Under the pieces are notes generated by a model. That model was not told where the DNA came from, made no database searches, and was given only the letters and a program-made list of their open reading frames with translations. From an uncultured Gammaproteobacteria bacterium (GTDB lineage Bacteria; Pseudomonadota; Gammaproteobacteria; Magnimaribacterales; D2472), in the NCBI GenBank assembly GCA_913050015.1, contig CAJXAZ010000017.1:1-17753 (forward strand): a DNA stretch of 17,753 bases. The letters are read 5' to 3'. The position numbers were made by a program, and so were the translations under genes. Of the stretch, positions 6,566-15,488 are shown piece after piece (position 1 is the first letter of the stretch; each line of letters begins with the position of its first letter).

Positions 6566-9142
6566 TTATTTTGCGAGCGATTTTACTAAAGCTGGAATAG
6601 AAGTCACGAATTCATTTATGTTTTCTGATTCTCCCGCACCTTGAGCAAAATCTGGTCGTCCACCACCTCTTCCATTTAGTTTTTCACATAGTGAAGAAAC
6701 AACATCTTTTGCAGAAATTACATCGAGAAGATTATCAGTAACGCCACTTACTATAGCAACCTTATTGTTATGAGAATTAAGCAAAACTACGCAGCCCTTA
6801 TCAAGACTTTGTTTTTTTTGATCTACCAGGCCTCTAAGCTGCTTAGCATCCTCAATTGAAATATGCTCAACAACCAACTTCCAATCATCGATATCCATTA
6901 CATCAGATGAGACTACATCTGCCTTTGAAGAAGTTACTCCGCCTGATTTTTTTAACTTTTTATTTTCATCAATTAAAGATTGAATTTTTTCATTCATAGC
7001 ATCAACAGGCGTATTTAATATTTCTTGAAGGCTATTGTTTACTTTTCTAATTTCTGAAATATAAGATAAAGCTTTCTTACCGGCTACTGCCTCTATCCTT
7101 CTAATTCCTGATGCTACGCTTGATTGAGCTGTAATAACAAAAACTCCTATATCTCCAGTTCTCTTAACATGAGTTCCTCCGCAGAGCTCAACAGAGAATG
7201 AGTCTGATCCCATGCTTAGAACTCTAACCTCTTCATCATACTTTTCTCCAAACAGGGCCTGAGCTCCAGAGTTCATTGCATCATCCAGCTTCATAATTTT
7301 TGTTGAAACATCAACATTATTTAGAACCTCGTTATTAACAATCTCCTCAATAGAATCTATTTCTTCTTTTGAAAGTGGCTTGCCATGAGAAAAGTCGAAA
7401 CGTAACTTGCTCTCATCTACCAATGAACCTTTTTGCTGAACATGTTCACCTAAGATGCTTCTTAAAGCAGAATGCAGTAAGTGTGTTGAAGAATGATGAA
7501 TGGCTGTTGCAAGTCTTTTATCTTTTTCAACATTCATATTAATAACATCACCGACCTTAAGACTACCTTTTTCTACCAGTGCTTTATGTATGAAGACTTT
7601 TCCTTGTTTTTTACAATCTAAAATAGCTCCAGATGAATTACTTGAAGAAAATCTTCCTTTATCACCCACCTGTCCACCTGATTCCGCATAAAAAGGTGTT
7701 TGATTACATGCTATAAAAATTTCTTGATTTTCATTAGCTTCATCTACTCTTTCCTGATCAATCCATAGCACTAATACTTTAGATTCTGATTTTAGATCTT
7801 CATATCCCAAGAAAATAGTTTCATCCACACCTGAGGCAGCTGGAAGTTTAGAAACAAAACTACTCCCTGCTTTAGATGATTTTTTTTGTTGATCCATGCA
7901 TACATTAAAAGCATCTTCATCAATATCTAAATGTTTTTCTCTAGCTATATCAGCTGTTAAATCAAAAGGAAAACCGAACGTGTCATGAAGTTTGAATACC
8001 ACTTCACCAGGTATTGTTTTGTCTTTTAAATTATTAATTGCTTCATCGAGAATATTGATGCCTTTGCCCAATGTTTCAAAAAACTTTATTTCTTCATTTT
8101 TAATAATGGAAGAAATATGATCTTTCTTCTCATCAATAGCAGGATATGCATCCTTCATAAGGTCGGATAGATTATAGACAAGCTCATTTAAAAAAGGTTT
8201 TGTGGCTCCCATCTTATAACCATGACGAATTGCCCTTCTTAGTATTCTTCTTAACACGTATCCCCTGCCTTCATTCTCAGGAGTAATACCATCAACAATT
8301 AAAAAACTAGTTGATCTTATATGATCGGAAATAACTTTATGAGATACGCTGCCTTTATTGCCTAGAATTTTTTCAGAAGCCTCTATTAGGCCCTTAAATA
8401 GATCAGTTTCATAATTCGAGTTAACGCCCTGCATTACTGCTGTTATTCTCTCTAAACCCATACCTGTATCAACAGAAGGCTTAGGCAGTGGAGTCATCTC
8501 TCCAGCTTCATTTCTATTGAACTGCATAAATACAAGATTCCATATTTCAACGAATCTATCGCCCTCATCTCCATCTGAACCAGGAGGAGTTCCCTCTATA
8601 TGATCTCCGTGATCGTAATATATTTCTGAGCATGGTCCGCAAGGACCTGTTTCGCCCATAGACCAAAAGTTATCTTCATCTCCTAGCCTGACAATCCTAT
8701 TAGGATTTACTCCAATAACTTCTTCCCAAATTTTTGCTGCCTCATCGTCATCTTTGTATACAGATATCCATAACTTATCTTCTTCTAATTTGAGAACTTC
8801 AGTTAGAAATTCCCATGCATACTTAATAGCATCTTCTTTGAAATAATCTCCGAAACTAAAATTACCCAACATTTCAAAAAAAGTATGATGTCTTAATGTA
8901 TATCCAACATTTTCAAGATCATTGTGTTTTCCACCAGCTCTTATACATCTTTGAGAGGATGTAGCTTTTACATATTTCTTTTTCTCAGTTCCAAGAAATA
9001 CATCTTTGAATTGAACCATTCCAGCGTTTGTAAATAATAGAGTGTCGTCATTAACTGGAATTAAAGAACTAGAATCGACAATCTGATGATCTTTTGATTT
9101 GTAAAAATTTAGAAATGTTTCTCTGATTTCACTGGTATTCAT
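6566..9142 (-). CDS. alaS: Alanyl-tRNA synthetase
   Basis: Charges tRNA-Ala with alanine and removes mischarged Ser/Gly. At 858 residues it is full length for bacteria. The class II catalytic core lies in about residues 1-245: motif 1 region around 33-50, RCIRAGGKHNDLENVG (65-80), motif 2 region with FFEMLGNFSFGDYFK (88-102), and motif 3 with DTGMGLERI (225-233). The tRNA-recognition region follows (EGRGYVLRRILRRAIRHG, 291-308). The editing domain has zinc ligands His550 and His554 (HSSTH) and Cys654 and His658 (CGGTH). A C-Ala domain ends with GGGRPDFAQGAG. The ATG is three bases after the stop of the carbonic-anhydrase-like gene. GATAAT six bases upstream could serve as an internal leaderless promoter. 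recX, often upstream in relatives, is not adjacent. Confidence 0.98.
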   Translation of the reverse strand: MNTSEIRETFLNFYKSKDHQIVDSSSLIPVNDDTLLFTNAGMVQFKDVFLGTEKKKYVKATSSQRCIRAGGKHNDLENVGYTLRHHTFFEMLGNFSFGDYFKEDAIKYAWEFLTEVLKLEEDKLWISVYKDDDEAAKIWEEVIGVNPNRIVRLGDEDNFWSMGETGPCGPCSEIYYDHGDHIEGTPPGSDGDEGDRFVEIWNLVFMQFNRNEAGEMTPLPKPSVDTGMGLERITAVMQGVNSNYETDLFKGLIEASEKILGNKGSVSHKVISDHIRSTSFLIVDGITPENEGRGYVLRRILRRAIRHGYKMGATKPFLNELVYNLSDLMKDAYPAIDEKKDHISSIIKNEEIKFFETLGKGINILDEAINNLKDKTIPGEVVFKLHDTFGFPFDLTADIAREKHLDIDEDAFNVCMDQQKKSSKAGSSFVSKLPAASGVDETIFLGYEDLKSESKVLVLWIDQERVDEANENQEIFIACNQTPFYAESGGQVGDKGRFSSSNSSGAILDCKKQGKVFIHKALVEKGSLKVGDVINMNVEKDKRLATAIHHSSTHLLHSALRSILGEHVQQKGSLVDESKLRFDFSHGKPLSKEEIDSIEEIVNNEVLNNVDVSTKIMKLDDAMNSGAQALFGEKYDEEVRVLSMGSDSFSVELCGGTHVKRTGDIGVFVITAQSSVASGIRRIEAVAGKKALSYISEIRKVNNSLQEILNTPVDAMNEKIQSLIDENKKLKKSGGVTSSKADVVSSDVMDIDDWKLVVEHISIEDAKQLRGLVDQKKQSLDKGCVVLLNSHNNKVAIVSGVTDNLLDVISAKDVVSSLCEKLNGRGGGRPDFAQGAGESENINEFVTSIPALVKSLAK

Positions 9143-9145
9143 AAT

Positions 9146-9664
9146 TTAATTATCTAGTAAATTTTTATATTTTTTATAGTTCTCTATATAGTGATGTGCT
9201 CCTAATGGAACCATCTCTTGCTCTTCCGGTGATAAGCTTTTTTTAATCTTACCTGGTATTCCTAAAACCATGGACCCATCCGGAACTTCCATTCCCTCAG
9301 TAACTAAGGCCTTAGAACCAATAATACAGTTCTTACCAATTTTTGCACCGTTTAAAATTACAGAGCCTATTCCTATAAGGCTTCCATCGCCAATGTCACA
9401 GCCGTGAAGCATTGCCATATGGCCAACAGTAACGTACTTGCCAATAGTGCATTTAAAGCCTGGATCAGTATGTATGACAGAGCCATCTTGAATATTTGAA
9501 CCTTCTCCGATAAATATTTGCTCGTTATCAGCTCTTAAGATTGCATTAAACCAAATACTTGAATCTTTCGATAGATATACATCGCCTATAACCGTTGCAT
9601 TAGGTGCAATCCAAAAGTCATTACCTTCTGTTTGTAATATTTTATCCTCTAAGCTAATTATCAT
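9146..9664 (-). CDS. Gamma-class carbonic anhydrase-like protein (left-handed beta-helix, YrdA/PaaY type)
   Basis: A 172-residue hexapeptide-repeat protein of the gamma carbonic anhydrase family, usually a homotrimer with metal sites between subunits. Repeats run from about residue 18 to 135 (IAPNATVIGDVYL, IGEGSNIQDGS, IGKYVTVGH, IGDGSLIGIGS, IGKNCIIGS). The three histidine ligands are His65 (VIHTD), His82 and His87 (GHMAMLHGC), and a C-terminal helix (145-172) follows. Family members are often of uncertain physiological role; carbonic anhydrase activity is not guaranteed. An upstream in-frame ATG at 9682 exists. I chose 9664 because it has AGGA six bases upstream and starts at the normal MII-SLEDKI position, overlapping the NUDIX gene by 11 bases, which implies translational coupling. 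It sits between nudL and alaS on the same strand. Confidence 0.9.
   Translation of the reverse strand: MIISLEDKILQTEGNDFWIAPNATVIGDVYLSKDSSIWFNAILRADNEQIFIGEGSNIQDGSVIHTDPGFKCTIGKYVTVGHMAMLHGCDIGDGSLIGIGSVILNGAKIGKNCIIGSKALVTEGMEVPDGSMVLGIPGKIKKSLSPEEQEMVPLGAHHYIENYKKYKNLLDN
9149..9154 (-). promoter_or_regulatory. Possible internal -10 box for alaS
   Basis: GATAAT on the minus strand (five of six matches to TATAAT) is followed by exactly six bases (TAAATT) and the alaS ATG at 9142. The box overlaps the last codons of the upstream carbonic-anhydrase-like gene (Leu-Asp-Asn-stop), so codon content could explain it. The spacing matches the other leaderless-type starts of the window. Confidence 0.25.
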
Positions 9665-10256
9665 ATTGATTCCTGATGCCATCTAAATCAGTCTCTATGC
9701 CTGCATTAAAACAAGTATTTAAAAAATCTGCTGTAATCATAGCAGTTAGTCCCCATATCCTATGTTCATTATAAACCCAACTAGGGATCTTTATCTTTAG
9801 ATTATTTCTATCCATTTCATGATATTCAACATTGGCTTTGTTTAATAAAAAACTTAAAGGTACTGAGAATATGACTTCCGTTTCTTCGTTAGCTATTAGA
9901 TTTTGTTGGCTATTGATTAATCCTATGTATGGATGGACTTCAATTTTATGTCTTGAGATTAAGAAATTTAATGAACCCAACTTAGTAATACCATCTCTAT
10001 CAAGGTTTATTTCCTCAAAAGACTCCCTAACCGCAGTGTCATAAAGGTCAATATCTCCTTCTTCCCACTTTCCGCCAGGAAAACTTACCTCACCTGGATG
10101 AGTGGAAACTAAAGAAGACCTTTGTGTAAAAATAATCTCAGGATCTTTTAGGTATTCTCCATAGTGCAAAATACCTATAAAAACTCCTGCTTTTTTATAT
10201 TCAGTGAGCTTTAGAGGATTTAATTTTTCAAGCTTTTGCTTTATGCTGTCTATCAT
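9654..10256 (-). CDS. nudL: NUDIX hydrolase, CoA pyrophosphatase (NudL) type
   Basis: Probable CoA diphosphatase that splits CoA or acyl-CoA into 3',5'-ADP and phosphopantetheine. The 200-residue protein has the element that precedes the Nudix box in this subfamily, FTQRSSLVSTHPGEVSFPGG (43-62), corresponding to the LLTxRSxxLRxHxGqVsFPGG signature. The Nudix box follows at 61-85 with REsfEEinL (Arg77, Glu78, Glu81, Glu82), which binds the divalent metal. Subfamily assignment is by signature recall; substrate is unproven. It is the first gene of the minus-strand run toward alaS and is divergent from a second, different NUDIX gene across 55 bases. The ATG at 10256 has only weak upstream purine content (a possible AAGAAG lies too far away). 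Confidence 0.85.
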   Translation of the reverse strand: MIDSIKQKLEKLNPLKLTEYKKAGVFIGILHYGEYLKDPEIIFTQRSSLVSTHPGEVSFPGGKWEEGDIDLYDTAVRESFEEINLDRDGITKLGSLNFLISRHKIEVHPYIGLINSQQNLIANEETEVIFSVPLSFLLNKANVEYHEMDRNNLKIKIPSWVYNEHRIWGLTAMITADFLNTCFNAGIETDLDGIRNQYDN

Positions 10257-10300
10257 ATTGCTAAGTTTAACTTCTTAAGCATTCATATTCTTTATTATTT

Positions 10301-10304
10301 AAGG
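10301..10304 (+). promoter_or_regulatory. Shine-Dalgarno deciding the TTG start of the zinc-ribbon NUDIX gene
   Basis: AAGG lies seven bases before the TTG at 10312. An in-frame TAA at 10300-10302 excludes any earlier start, and the next in-frame ATG (residue 40) would remove the zinc ribbon. This SD therefore supports TTG as the real start. Confidence 0.6.
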
Positions 10305-10311
10305 TACAAAA

Positions 10312-10848
10312 TTGAAATACTGTTCAGATTGCGGAAGCTCAAAAATAGAATTTAAAACTCCAAAAGACGATAATATCAAAAGATATTGCTGCCCTGATTG
10401 TAATAATATCTTTTACACCAACCCAAATATGATAGTAGGTGCTCTTTGTATTAGAGACGGTAAAATATTAATGGCAAAAAGAAATATACATCCTAGGAAA
10501 GGTCTTTGGACACTTCCAGCAGGGTTTATGGAAAATGCTGAAACCCTCAAAGTTGGCGCTCTAAGAGAGACTATGGAAGAAACTATGTCTGAGGCAAAGG
10601 TAATAATGCCATACACAATGTTTAGTTTGCCGCATATCAACCAAGTTCACTTATTTTACCTAGCCGATCTTCTTGATGAAAATTTTGGACCTACTTCAGA
10701 AAGCATGGAAGTAAAATTATTCAGTGAAGATGAAATATTATGGGATGAACTAGCCTTCCCTACTGTTGAAAGGACTTTAAAGCTATACCTAGAAGATGTT
10801 AAAACAGGTAACTTTATATTCAGAGATGAAGATATTAATCTTTGGTAG
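10312..10848 (+). CDS. NUDIX hydrolase with N-terminal zinc ribbon (Nudix_N_2 type), TTG start
   Basis: A 178-residue NUDIX hydrolase, likely acting on a nucleotide diphosphate derivative such as ADP-ribose or a dinucleotide cofactor; the substrate is unknown. The N-terminus is a small zinc ribbon: Cys4-x2-Cys7 and Cys27-x2-Cys30 (CSDCG and CPDC). The Nudix fold begins at about residue 40 (IVGALCIRDGKILMAKR). The Nudix box spans 71-95, with Glu77 and Arg85-Glu86 followed by Glu89-Glu90 (RETMEE). WTLPAGFMENAE (66-77) is the conserved approach to the box. The ribbon resembles that of a family of short NUDIX enzymes distinct from NudC, which is longer. The stop at 10846-10848 directly abuts the stop of convergent purL, with no base between, so there is no room for a dedicated terminator. 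Confidence 0.88.
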   Translation: MKYCSDCGSSKIEFKTPKDDNIKRYCCPDCNNIFYTNPNMIVGALCIRDGKILMAKRNIHPRKGLWTLPAGFMENAETLKVGALRETMEETMSEAKVIMPYTMFSLPHINQVHLFYLADLLDENFGPTSESMEVKLFSEDEILWDELAFPTVERTLKLYLEDVKTGNFIFRDEDINLW

Positions 10849-13800
10849 TTAAGAGTTCTCGCTAAACTTTTTAGCATTAATAAAAATTTGCATCCATGGC
10901 GAGTATTCATTCCAATGCTCTGGTTTCCAGCTTAACTGAAGTTTTCTAAACACTCTTTCGGGATGAGGCATCATTATAGTTACTCTTCCATTTGCTGCTG
11001 TTATTCCTGAGGTTCCATCAACAGAGCCATTAGGATTAAGTGGATAGGTCTCAGTATTTGCTCCGTTTGAATCTACAAAATTTAATGCCACTTGATTAGA
11101 ATTTCTTAATTGCTCCAAGTCACCTTCATTAAATTTGGCAAGCCCTTCTCCATGCGCTGATGCGATTGGCATAGACCAACCCTCCATACCTGAAAGAAGA
11201 ATTGAATCACTCTTTGTAATCTTGACTTGGGCTAATCTTGCTTCAAATTGGTCTGAAAGATTTTTCTCAAAGCTCGGCCAGTAATCTGCTCCAGGGATGA
11301 TATCTTTTAATTTAGAGACCATCTGACATCCATTGCAAACTCCTAAAGTAAACGTAGCTTCGTTATTAAAAAAGCTTTCGAATTGATCTTTTACCAAATT
11401 ATTATGAAGAATTGTTTTAGACCAGCCACCCCCTGCACCCAGAACATCACCGTATGAGAAACCACCACAGGCAGCTAATCCATTGAAGTCTTTTAAATTA
11501 ACTTTATTATCAAGAAGGTCTTGCATGTGAACATCTACTGCCTCAAAACCTGCCAAAGTAAATGCAGCAGCCATTTCCATTTGGCCATTTACACCTTGTT
11601 CTCTTAGTACAGCAACTTTAGGTTTTGTTTTACTAATATGAAAAGTTTTTAGATTAGCTCCATCGAATGATTCTTTTGAATACAAACCGGTGTAATTATC
11701 ATCATCGAGAAGTTCTAACTCAGAATCTGCAATAGATTGATTATCTCTTATAGCTTGAATAGCATGAGATGCTTCTCTCCAATGTTTCTCTAGCACTGTA
11801 ATAGATTCTTTGTAAAAGTTATCAGTAGAATTACTGATAGTGAATTCTTTTGAAGCGGATATATTTCCTACTATATTTACAATTGAGCTTGCCGAGATAA
11901 GGACACTAGAGACCTCATCTATGTGAGCATCATCTACCTGAAGTACCAAGCCTATTTCCTCAGAAAAGAAATACCTATTTAAATCTTTTGCATCAAGATC
12001 CTTGATTAATATATCCATACCAATTTTTTTGGTGAAAGCCATTTCTAGTAATGAGGCTGCCAGACCACCATCGGAAACATCATGCAAGGCAAGAATTTTA
12101 TTCTGTGCTACAAGATATTGAATTGCATTAAACATCTCTTTAAAAGCTGTCATGTCATCAACATCAGGTGTATCTAGATAACTAGATTGACTCACTTCAG
12201 AAAAAATAGAGCCAGCTAATCTTTTATTATTATTAAGAGTTGCATGAATAATTTTTGATGATTTCTTTGTATTTAATTCAGGCGTAATTGAGATCTGAAC
12301 ATCCGCTACCGGAGCCATTGCTGTAATTACTCCAGATAGAGGGCTTTTTACGACATGCTCAACCGAACCTTCATCCCATTTTGTTCTCATAGATAAGGAA
12401 TCTTTGCCGACTGGAACAGATATATCTAAATCAACACAACATTTAGATAACGCTTCAACTCCTTCTCTTAAAGCAATATCCTCAACCTCTTCCCCTGTTG
12501 CAGCCATCCAGTTTGCTGAGACTTGAACTTGATCTAGTCCTTTAATAAATACACCTGACATATTAGTGAGAGCTTCAGCCATTGCCATTCTCATCGATGC
12601 AGCTGGGTTATTGGTTGCGAGTGTTGGCTTTTCACCAATTGTCAGAACTTCTCCTGAATTCGAAGTAAACGACCTTAAGCTCATAGAATAATCAGAAACA
12701 GGAACTTGATAAGGACCAATAAACTGATCTCTAGCCACCATACCGCCGACCGTTCTGTCTCCAATAGTTATTAGAAAGGATTTACTTGCAACTGTTGGAT
12801 GTTGAAGAACTCTTGTAAGCGACTCTGCAAAAGAATAATCACCTGGATTTGATTCATTAATTACTAAAGGTTTTTGAGATTTAACTGAAATATCTGTAAT
12901 TGGAAGATCTCCAAAAAGCATAGAAAGCGGAACATCCACAGGATATGAGTCAGTTCTTGAGTCATAAAGCTTAACTGACTGCTCGAGGGTCGTTATTCCT
13001 ACAAATGCATATACGCATCTTTCTCTTTTACAAATATTTTCAAATGCATTCTTATTATCCGGATGGATTGCCATGACATATCTCTCTTGAGATTCGTTAG
13101 ACCAAATCTCCATAGGAGACATAGATTTATCAGAATTAGGAATTTTATCTAGCTCAATATAAACACCTAAATCAGAGTCCTTAGCAAGTTCAGGTATGGC
13201 GTTAGATAGGCCTCCTGCGCCAACATCATGGATAAACTCTATAAAACTCTCGTCTTGTGATGAGCAGATATTAATAACTTCTTGGCATCTTCTTTCCATT
13301 TCAGCGTTATCTCTTTGAACTGATGCAAAATCTAGGTTCTCGTCGCTATCACCTGAGGATACTGATGAAGCTGCCCCTCCTCCAAGACCAATTAACATTG
13401 CTGGACCTCCCAATACGACGACATGGTAATCCTCAGCTATTTGGAGCTTAAAGTTATTTCTATCTCTAATTTCGCCAATACCGCCAGCTAACATAATAGG
13501 TTTGTGATATCCGAAAGCTTTATGCTCTGAATTAAAAGCAGTTTCAAAAGACCTAAAATAACCAAGTGTTGAAGGTCGGCCAAATTCATTATTGAAAGCT
13601 GCTGCACCAATAGGAGCTTCAATCATAATATCTAATGGCGATGCAATTCTCTCTGGCTTATGCTCATCGCCCTCCCAGATTCGATTAAGGGATGGAATTC
13701 TTAAGCTAGAAACATTAAACCCAACTAATCCAATTTTTGGCTTAGCACCTCTACCTGTAGCACCTTCATCTCTTATCTCACCCCCAGAACCTGTTGCCGC

Positions 13801-14700
13801 ACCTGGGTAAGGAGAAATTGCCGTAGGATGATTATGAGTTTCAACTTTAATAGTTGAGTTAAGTTTGTCAGATACAAAATCATATTTATTTTCATCATTA
13901 AGATTAAGTCGTTCTACCTCTTCACCTTCTGTAATAGCCGCATTATCTTTGTAGGCTGATATAACCCCTTTAGGTGATTGCTTGCTTGTCTCTTTAATTA
14001 GATCAAACAGTGTATTGTCCTTAGAAACGCCATCTACAGTCCATTCTGCGTTAAATATCTTATGACGGCAGTGTTCTGAATTGGCTTGAGCAAACATCAT
14101 TAACTCAGCATCTGTAGGGTTTCTGACTGCTTGTGAGTAAAAATTGAAAAGATAATCAATTTCCTCTTGGCTTAAAGCAAAGCCAAATTTCTTATTTGCT
14201 TCTTTAAGAGAATTAACACCTCCATTAATAATATCAATGATACTTACCGATCTCTGAGGGTTGTTGTTAAGGAAATCTTTGCAATCATTAAAATCTGAAT
14301 AGATAGCTTGAGTCATACGATCAAAAAACATGGATAAATCTAAATTTGAGTTATTTTCAAATGTTGAGACATCGAAACCATAAAATCTCTCAACTCTATC
14401 GACATCTTTTGCGCCTACATTTTTAATAATATCTTCTGTCTTTGATGACCAGGGTGAAATTGTTCCTGATCTAGGGCCAATTAAAAATGAAAATGACTTC
14501 ATTAAATCTTCAGCATCTAATATATTTTTAAGTTCTTCTAAATTTAGTTTTTCATTATTAGAAGCAAGAATATAAATCTCACTCGAAGTAATTTGAGCTT
14601 CCTGATTATTAAATTTGTTGAAGTCGAGATTAAGTTGCTCAAGCTTGGAGTCTGAAAAACTTTTCTTGCCCTGCAATATAAAGGTATTAGTCTTTGACAC
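10849..14700 (-). CDS. purL: Phosphoribosylformylglycinamidine synthase (FGAM synthetase, large single-chain form), GTG start
   Basis: Converts FGAR, glutamine and ATP to FGAM in purine synthesis. The 1283 residues match the proteobacterial single-chain type. The N-terminal PurS-like domain opens with FILQGKKSF (7-15). The FGAMS core includes ANSEHCRHKIF, VETHNHPTAISPYPGA and TGSGGEIRDEGATGRGAKPK, then a second half with the ATG-EEVEDIALREG and SVPVGKDSLSM blocks. The C-terminal class I glutaminase has Cys1122 in LGVCNGCQM and His1246/Glu1248 in PHPERVFR, offset by about 13 from the E. coli triad. The start is GTG at 14700 and gives the alignment expected for the family (ILQG versus ILRG); GAGAG stands just two to three bases upstream. 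It is divergent from a mltF relative, as in E. coli, and convergent end-to-end with a NUDIX gene. Confidence 0.98.
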   Translation of the reverse strand: MSKTNTFILQGKKSFSDSKLEQLNLDFNKFNNQEAQITSSEIYILASNNEKLNLEELKNILDAEDLMKSFSFLIGPRSGTISPWSSKTEDIIKNVGAKDVDRVERFYGFDVSTFENNSNLDLSMFFDRMTQAIYSDFNDCKDFLNNNPQRSVSIIDIINGGVNSLKEANKKFGFALSQEEIDYLFNFYSQAVRNPTDAELMMFAQANSEHCRHKIFNAEWTVDGVSKDNTLFDLIKETSKQSPKGVISAYKDNAAITEGEEVERLNLNDENKYDFVSDKLNSTIKVETHNHPTAISPYPGAATGSGGEIRDEGATGRGAKPKIGLVGFNVSSLRIPSLNRIWEGDEHKPERIASPLDIMIEAPIGAAAFNNEFGRPSTLGYFRSFETAFNSEHKAFGYHKPIMLAGGIGEIRDRNNFKLQIAEDYHVVVLGGPAMLIGLGGGAASSVSSGDSDENLDFASVQRDNAEMERRCQEVINICSSQDESFIEFIHDVGAGGLSNAIPELAKDSDLGVYIELDKIPNSDKSMSPMEIWSNESQERYVMAIHPDNKNAFENICKRERCVYAFVGITTLEQSVKLYDSRTDSYPVDVPLSMLFGDLPITDISVKSQKPLVINESNPGDYSFAESLTRVLQHPTVASKSFLITIGDRTVGGMVARDQFIGPYQVPVSDYSMSLRSFTSNSGEVLTIGEKPTLATNNPAASMRMAMAEALTNMSGVFIKGLDQVQVSANWMAATGEEVEDIALREGVEALSKCCVDLDISVPVGKDSLSMRTKWDEGSVEHVVKSPLSGVITAMAPVADVQISITPELNTKKSSKIIHATLNNNKRLAGSIFSEVSQSSYLDTPDVDDMTAFKEMFNAIQYLVAQNKILALHDVSDGGLAASLLEMAFTKKIGMDILIKDLDAKDLNRYFFSEEIGLVLQVDDAHIDEVSSVLISASSIVNIVGNISASKEFTISNSTDNFYKESITVLEKHWREASHAIQAIRDNQSIADSELELLDDDNYTGLYSKESFDGANLKTFHISKTKPKVAVLREQGVNGQMEMAAAFTLAGFEAVDVHMQDLLDNKVNLKDFNGLAACGGFSYGDVLGAGGGWSKTILHNNLVKDQFESFFNNEATFTLGVCNGCQMVSKLKDIIPGADYWPSFEKNLSDQFEARLAQVKITKSDSILLSGMEGWSMPIASAHGEGLAKFNEGDLEQLRNSNQVALNFVDSNGANTETYPLNPNGSVDGTSGITAANGRVTIMMPHPERVFRKLQLSWKPEHWNEYSPWMQIFINAKKFSENS

Positions 14701-14762
14701 TTCTCTCGGTCTGAAATATTGTATAGAGCAATTATAAAGTCTTTTATAAAAAATAATTAAAA
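14701..14762. promoter_or_regulatory. Divergent promoter region between purL and the mltF-like gene
   Basis: This 62-base AT-rich gap must hold both promoters. On the minus strand, TATAAT (14731-14736) and TACAAT (14718-14723) are candidate -10 boxes for purL, predicting a leader of roughly 10-25 bases. On the plus strand, TTATAA-rich sequence around 14743-14750 or AATAAT at 14752-14757 (five bases before the ATG) could serve the mltF-like gene. No -35 consensus is clear and I see no PurR-like palindrome. AT-richness makes single -10 matches weak evidence. Confidence 0.35.
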
Positions 14763-15488
14763 ATGACTAATATCTTTAAAGTTTTTTTTAGCATATCAAC
14801 GATATTATTTTTGAGTGCGTGTGATTATTTTGACCAAGAAAAGAGACAAGCAGAATTATGCGAAAGTCAGCTTAATGAAGTTTATAAAAACTCTCCACTA
14901 AACAACTTTGCTCAACAAAAATTTTCAAAACTTTTAGAAACTCGCTACTCACTTTATAGCGAAATGTTTGATGAAGCATCACTTGAAACTTCTATAAATA
15001 CAGACTTGCTAGCTGCCATATCCTTTCAAGAATCTCAATGGGATCCAAGAGCGCAATCTAACATGGGCGTTAGAGGCATGATGATGGTTACTCTTGAAAC
15101 TGCAGCCCTAGTTGGTGTTGAAAAAAGATTAAATCCTGAGCAAAATATCAAAGGTGGCGCCAGGTATTTGGCCATTTTAATGGATAAGAATATTTACGGA
15201 AAAACTACCGGAGATCAATTATCTATAGTTCTAGCTAGTTATAATCTTGGACCTACTAATATTATCAATATATCTAAAACGATTGATAAGATTCCATCAG
15301 AATTAACATGGTTTGATATAGAGGATAAGCTTAAACAAATTAATGGTGAGGATGTAAATCTTGTTGACGTAAATAATTATTCTAGAGGGCAACAAGCCAT
15401 AGATTATGTTTACAGAATTAAGAATTACTATGACTTAATGGCGGCACATTCATGTACAAATTCTAAAGATCGATTAACCTTCTTTTAA
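14763..15488 (+). CDS. MltF-like lipoprotein lytic transglycosylase, catalytic domain only
   Basis: A 241-residue peptidoglycan lytic transglycosylase of the SLT/MltF type, cleaving MurNAc-GlcNAc bonds to 1,6-anhydro products. Residues 1-20 are a lipoprotein signal with lipobox LSAC; Cys20 would be lipidated and is followed by Asp21. Catalytic Glu90 lies in AAISFQESQWDP (84-95), followed by GVRGMMMVT (102-110), GGARYLA and ASYNLGP. A MltF-specific tail (NNYSRGQQAIDYVYRIKNYY) resembles the YARGHEAYAYVENIRKY region I recall from E. coli MltF. E. coli MltF also has a periplasmic solute-binding-like domain before the SLT domain; only about 60 residues stand in its place here. It is divergent from purL, the E. 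coli arrangement, which supports orthology with domain loss. The 3' end overlaps uvrB by 26 bases in convergent orientation. Confidence 0.88.
   Translation: MTNIFKVFFSISTILFLSACDYFDQEKRQAELCESQLNEVYKNSPLNNFAQQKFSKLLETRYSLYSEMFDEASLETSINTDLLAAISFQESQWDPRAQSNMGVRGMMMVTLETAALVGVEKRLNPEQNIKGGARYLAILMDKNIYGKTTGDQLSIVLASYNLGPTNIINISKTIDKIPSELTWFDIEDKLKQINGEDVNLVDVNNYSRGQQAIDYVYRIKNYYDLMAAHSCTNSKDRLTFF

Noticed and set aside
9665..9682. The ATG at 9682 for the carbonic-anhydrase-like gene.
   Set aside because: The ATG at 9664 has a better Shine-Dalgarno (AGGA, six bases) and the usual family N-terminus.
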